DNA from: an uncultured Bacilli bacterium
Lineage (GTDB): Bacteria; Bacillota_I; Bacilli_A; RFN20; CAG-826
Reading direction: 5' to 3'
Assembly (NCBI GenBank): GCA_905236085.1
Contig: CAJOOD010000094.1
Coordinates: 1 to 8,898 of the forward strand
DNA: 8,898 nt
The number at the start of each line of letters is the position of its first letter. The stretch's first letter is position 1. The notes beneath the pieces are model-generated. The model worked only from the letters and a program-made list of their open reading frames with translations, did not search any database and was not told the origin of the DNA. Below, piece by piece: positions 7,171-8,898 of this stretch. Made by a program: the position numbers and the translations under genes.

Positions 7171-7244
7171 TCCTCTTCGTCATGTCCGGTGGCGGAATTA
7201 CGCTGTTAAGTTCTAACTCAGCTACCACTCTAGGAGGGAGGATC
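7171..7244 (-). repeat. Core module 2 of the large ncRNA
   Basis: Middle copy. Closing stem TCCTC/GAGGA (7171-7175, 7238-7242), second stem GTGG/CCAC (7189-7192, 7225-7228), and a 21-nt hairpin 7202-7222 with arms GCTG/CAGC. Its partner hairpin with the AUUAAA loop is CTAGAA/TTCTAG at 7293-7311. The variable hairpin between is TTACTTA/TAAGTAA (7254-7271), which has a UUCG loop in the RNA. Confidence 0.75.
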
Positions 7245-7464
7245 ACCGTTTAGTTACTTACGAATAAGTAACAAGCCTCATGTAGTTATTAACTAGAAGA
7301 TTTAATTCTAGATACCTCGCTATCAACGTTGCTTATCAGGGCTAACTGTTGAGGCTGAGCTTTGCGCCTTCATACTCTCATGCCATTGCTAACTGGGAGT
7401 ATTTATATCACGCGTTTAGTTGACCTAGCGTGAAGTGGGTGGGATAGGCTATTAACTTCTATCT

Positions 7465-7540
7465 TCCTCTTCGATGTATCAGGCGGGTGGGCTAACACTG
7501 TCAAACTCTAATTCAGTAGCCACCTCTAGGAGGGAGGAAT
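7465..7540 (-). repeat. Core module 1 of the large ncRNA
   Basis: First (5'-most) copy. Closing stem TTCCTC/GAGGAA (7464-7469, 7534-7539), second stem GGTGG/CCACC (7486-7490, 7520-7524), and a 21-nt hairpin 7497-7517 with arms ACTG/CAGT. It shares CTCTAGGAGGGAGGA with module 2. Its partner hairpin is TCTAAGA/TCTTAGA at 7591-7611, and the variable hairpin ATTCTC/GAGAAT is at 7553-7567. Confidence 0.75.
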
Positions 7541-7649
7541 GTGCCTTGGAAGATTCTCTAGGAGAATGATCCTGCTAGAGCGGTCGTTAATCTAAGAAAT
7601 TTAATCTTAGAAGACGATTAATCAACTTTTACTACCTTCGTCGACCGTC

Positions 7650-7661
7650 TTACCTAGTCTT
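7650..7661. repeat. 12-bp linker repeat, copy near unit 1
   Basis: TTACCTAGTCTT, identical to 7040-7051. It lies directly 3' (in the RNA) of the long hairpin around 7665-7694 and 5' of the hairpin at 7591-7611. Confidence 0.6.
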
Positions 7662-7727
7662 AGAAACAGAAATAATTATCATTATTTCGGTTTCTATCCA
7701 ACCGCTTTCGTGGTCGGATTGTTTATA

Positions 7728-7756
7728 AGTATGCTCCTAGTAGAATATAAATGCAA
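7728..7756 (-). promoter_or_regulatory. Candidate promoter of the large ncRNA
   Basis: On the minus strand TTGCAT (complement of 7751-7756), a 17-bp spacer and CATACT (complement of 7728-7733). It predicts a start at about 7720-7721, exactly where the first stem of the RNA (AUCCGACC, 7719-7712) begins. Hexamer matches are only moderate, so the placement rests partly on the RNA structure. Confidence 0.45.
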
Positions 7757-8010
7757 GCACTTTTTTAAAATTTTTTTCACTTTTTTATTATTTTTAGTTT
7801 TATCCCGTAGGGATACTTTTTTTAAAAAATTTAATATTTTTTGTTATTTTCTAATTTTTTGGGTTTTTATTGCTTCATTTGGTTCTTATTTTTTACTTTA
7901 TCTCATGCGTATACGTATGCAACGCTTATACGTGACACACATACGTCTTATTATTTATATTGTATGTGCGAAATTGAAAAGGTTTGTCTGATAAGAAAAT
8001 ATTATCTGAT
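7757..8010. other. Very AT-rich intergenic stretch without a gene
   Basis: Between the ncRNA and the next minus-strand gene lie about 250 bases dominated by A and T runs. The open frames here would encode Phe/Leu/Ile-rich peptides typical of AT-rich noise, with no ribosome binding site. What can be seen: a plus-strand terminator (7801-7823), three ATACGT copies (7911-7916, 7928-7933, 7941-7946), and a direct repeat TCTGATAA (7987-7994, 8005-8012). Confidence 0.6.
7801..7823 (+). terminator. Orphan plus-strand terminator
   Basis: TATCCC-GTA-GGGATA, then C and TTTTTTT. This is a good intrinsic terminator for plus-strand transcription, but the nearest plus-strand genes upstream already end at 6624. 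On the minus strand the hairpin is followed by A-rich sequence and would not terminate. Confidence 0.6.
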
Positions 8011-8043
8011 AAAAAACAAAAAGAAATGACCATTGCTGGTCAT
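8011..8043 (-). terminator. Terminator of the Tyr/Asp repeat protein gene
   Basis: On the minus strand ATGACC (8043-8038), a 6-nt loop, GGTCAT (8031-8026), then a long T-rich tail (complement of 8011-8025, two T-runs broken by single bases). It lies about 57 nt after the stop codon. Confidence 0.75.
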
Positions 8044-8099
8044 GATTCCCTCTAAATGCTTTATTAAACTGGATTGCTAATGTTGCCGTTTAAGATTTA

Positions 8100-8516
8100 T
8101 TAATAATCGTAATTGAAATAATAATCGCCTATTGATCTTACTTTACCTCTTAAGTAACTATCATAGTCGTTATCAAAATAGGAGATAAAAATATTACCAA
8201 CATATTTAATTTTTCCAACCATGCAGCTATCACAGTCATCATCGTAATAATCAAAAAATAAATTACCGATACTTTTTACCTTACCAGCGATATAACTACC
8301 GTAGTCATCATCGTAATAACAAACAAAAGTGTTACCGATAAATTTTATCTTATTTCGGCAGTAGTAATCATCATCATAATCATAATACGATAAATGGCCA
8401 GAATCTAAATCTAAAACGATGCTCCCATTTCTATCAAAATAGATGCCATTACCAAGTGATGTTTGAGGATTTCCGCCTTGGGAAACATTGCCTTGCAAAC
8501 TTATTGTAAAATACAT
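8100..8516 (-). CDS. Tyr/Asp-rich protein of four 23-residue repeats, family unknown
   Basis: A 138-residue protein I cannot assign to a family. After an N-terminal segment rich in Gly, Asn and Ser (1-41), residues 42-134 are four tandem repeats with an exact 23-residue period: 42-64, 65-87, 88-110 and 111-133/134. The consensus is roughly x-x-Y-Y-D-D-D-Y-D-S-Y-x-x-G-K-[IV]-K-S-I-G-N-x-F, where YYDDD alternates with a basic GK[IV]K stretch. This pattern suggests stacked beta hairpins. The acidic clusters could bind metal ions, and the Arg/Lys-Gly turns could bind RNA, but neither is shown. There is no signal peptide or membrane segment. The start is well supported by AGGAGGAG (complement of 8523-8530) ahead of ATG 8516. 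It has its own promoter and terminator and shares orientation with the ncRNA downstream. Confidence 0.8.
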   Translation of the reverse strand: MYFTISLQGNVSQGGNPQTSLGNGIYFDRNGSIVLDLDSGHLSYYDYDDDYYCRNKIKFIGNTFVCYYDDDYGSYIAGKVKSIGNLFFDYYDDDCDSCMVGKIKYVGNIFISYFDNDYDSYLRGKVRSIGDYYFNYDY

Positions 8517-8544
8517 ACACGTCTCCTCCTAAATACCTGCATTT

Positions 8545-8573
8545 ATTTTAAATCGCGTTATTTCACAGGTAAA
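8545..8573 (-). promoter_or_regulatory. Promoter of the Tyr/Asp repeat protein gene
   Basis: On the minus strand TTTACC (complement of 8568-8573), a 17-bp spacer and TAAAAT (complement of 8545-8550), about 29 bp before the ATG. The -10 matches five of six consensus bases and the -35 four. Confidence 0.5.
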
Positions 8574-8583
8574 TAGATTTAAT

Positions 8584-8632
8584 AATTCCGATTTTTTAAT
8601 TGCAAATTCCGAATTGAAAATGCAAAATTCCG
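8584..8632. repeat. Three AATTCCG boxes at an exact 21-bp period
   Basis: AATTCCG occurs at 8584-8590, 8605-8611 and 8626-8632. The 21-bp period is two turns of B-DNA, so all three boxes face the same side. The second and third are preceded by GCA and A-runs. They lie between the promoter of the minus-strand repeat-protein gene and the start of the plus-strand HTH-like gene, a typical place for cooperative binding by a regulator. Confidence 0.65.
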
Positions 8633-8659
8633 GATTAATTCATAATATAGGCTTAGGTA

Positions 8660-8898
8660 ATGGATATGATTGATTTGGAAAAAATTAGAATTATTAATGG
8701 TTATTCAAAAAAGGATTTTTGTGTTTTATCAGGTCTTAGTGATAAAACCTACAATAATTACATTTCTAATCCTTCTTTTGTTGGCTCAAATAAATATTAC
8801 GAGTTGATAGATATATATCAAAAATCATTAGAACCCATTAATATTTCTAGTGATGACTTTTTATCTTTAAGAAAAGAACACTGCTATTATATTGATAA
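8660..8898 (+). CDS. Small HTH-like protein, truncated by the window end
   Basis: An open frame runs from ATG 8660 off the right edge (79 codons visible), with a TAG immediately upstream in frame, so it starts here or at ATG 8666. A weak TAGG lies just before. Residues about 16-37 (SKKDFCVLSG then LSDKTYNNYISN) have the helix-turn-helix spacing of XRE/Cro-type DNA-binding domains: first helix with a small residue before a turn, then a recognition-like helix containing K-T-Y-N-N-Y. Low-GC codon use matches the neighbours. A role in binding the AATTCCG boxes just upstream is inference. The C-terminal part is not visible, so partners or extra domains cannot be judged. Confidence 0.55.
   Translation, partial: MDMIDLEKIRIINGYSKKDFCVLSGLSDKTYNNYISNPSFVGSNKYYELIDIYQKSLEPINISSDDFLSLRKEHCYYID

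Larger units (their letters stand above)
6667..7721 (-). ncRNA. Large structured non-coding RNA built from three repeated units
   Basis: This 1.05-kb stretch has no credible ORF, is visibly richer in G+C than the AT-rich genes around it, and is packed with inverted repeats. The minus strand is chosen for three reasons. It ends in a strong terminator with a T-run. Non-Watson-Crick positions in its stems are G-U on this strand but A-C on the other (two in the terminator; one in the 5' hairpin 7696-7703/7712-7719). Loops read as GAAA and UUCG types. The 5' end near 7721 follows a candidate promoter. Inside are a long hairpin (about 7665-7694), three tandem units of about 300 nt (separate entries), and a 3' domain with stems CAACATG/CATGTTG (6786-6792, 6808-6814) and a GC-rich hairpin (TGCAGGG with CCCTGCA, about 6717-6738). 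I do not recognise it as tmRNA, RNase P, SRP, rRNA or an intron. A role is unknown. Confidence 0.8.

Noticed and set aside
6854..7540. CRISPR array
   Set aside because: The three repeats are long, diverged and about 300 nt apart, with structured rather than spacer-like sequence between them.
6667..7721. tmRNA, RNase P RNA, rRNA fragment or group I/II intron
   Set aside because: None of the hallmark conserved stretches of these RNAs could be recognised on either strand, and no tRNA-like ends or intron-encoded ORF are present.
7901..7946. Three ATACGT copies near an alternating purine-pyrimidine tract as a regulatory array
   Set aside because: The spacing is irregular (17 and 13 bp) and the motif is short, so chance is a sufficient explanation.
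7710..8029. Overlapping plus-strand frames encoding Phe/Leu-rich hydrophobic peptides
   Set aside because: They come from T-runs in extremely AT-rich DNA, lack ribosome binding sites, and span a terminator hairpin and the ncRNA 5' end.

Overview
The window is AT-rich bacterial DNA. It looks like chromosome from a low-GC Gram-positive lineage, plausibly an uncultured gut or rumen Bacilli / Mollicutes-like organism. The signs are purine-rich GGAGG ribosome binding sites, a lipobox lipoprotein, ordinary use of TGA, TAG and TAA as stops (so no Mycoplasma code), and short AT-rich intergenic gaps with Rho-independent hairpins. The lineage is inferred from composition and gene content only.

Left half (1-6624), ordinary genes: a secreted HAD-superfamily phosphatase lipoprotein (185-1297) stands behind a good promoter whose control region carries two perfect palindromes. 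A YoaK/DUF1275 membrane protein (1563-2318) follows and is convergent with a Na+/phosphate cotransporter with a C-terminal PhoU-like domain (2370-4034, minus), which appears to be transcribed as a leaderless message. A tight three-gene operon comes next (4383-6594): a duplicated-domain DUF1538 membrane protein and two small, divergent PII-like proteins, closed by a clear terminator. The phosphatase and the phosphate carrier suggest phosphate handling. The DUF1538/PII set looks like a membrane transporter or channel with its own signal-sensing partners.

Right half (6625-8898), the unusual part: about 1.05 kb without a credible ORF, visibly richer in G+C than its surroundings and dense in inverted repeats, reads as a large structured non-coding RNA on the minus strand (about 7721 down to 6667), ending in a strong terminator. 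It is built from three copies of one roughly 300-nt unit. Each unit has a hairpin with an AUUAAA-type loop, a spacer of about 50 nt holding a variable hairpin, and a 75-80 nt core whose stems show compensatory changes between the copies. I do not recognise it as tmRNA, RNase P, rRNA, or a group I or II intron. In size and complexity it resembles the giant 'ornate' RNAs (OLE, GOLLD, ROOL), but three-fold internal repetition is not something I can match to a named family.

Upstream of the RNA lie an extremely AT-rich stretch with an orphan plus-strand terminator, a minus-strand gene for a 138-residue Tyr/Asp-rich protein made of four 23-residue repeats, and a divergent, truncated gene for a small HTH-like protein. 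The intergenic region between those last two genes carries three AATTCCG boxes spaced exactly 21 bp apart.
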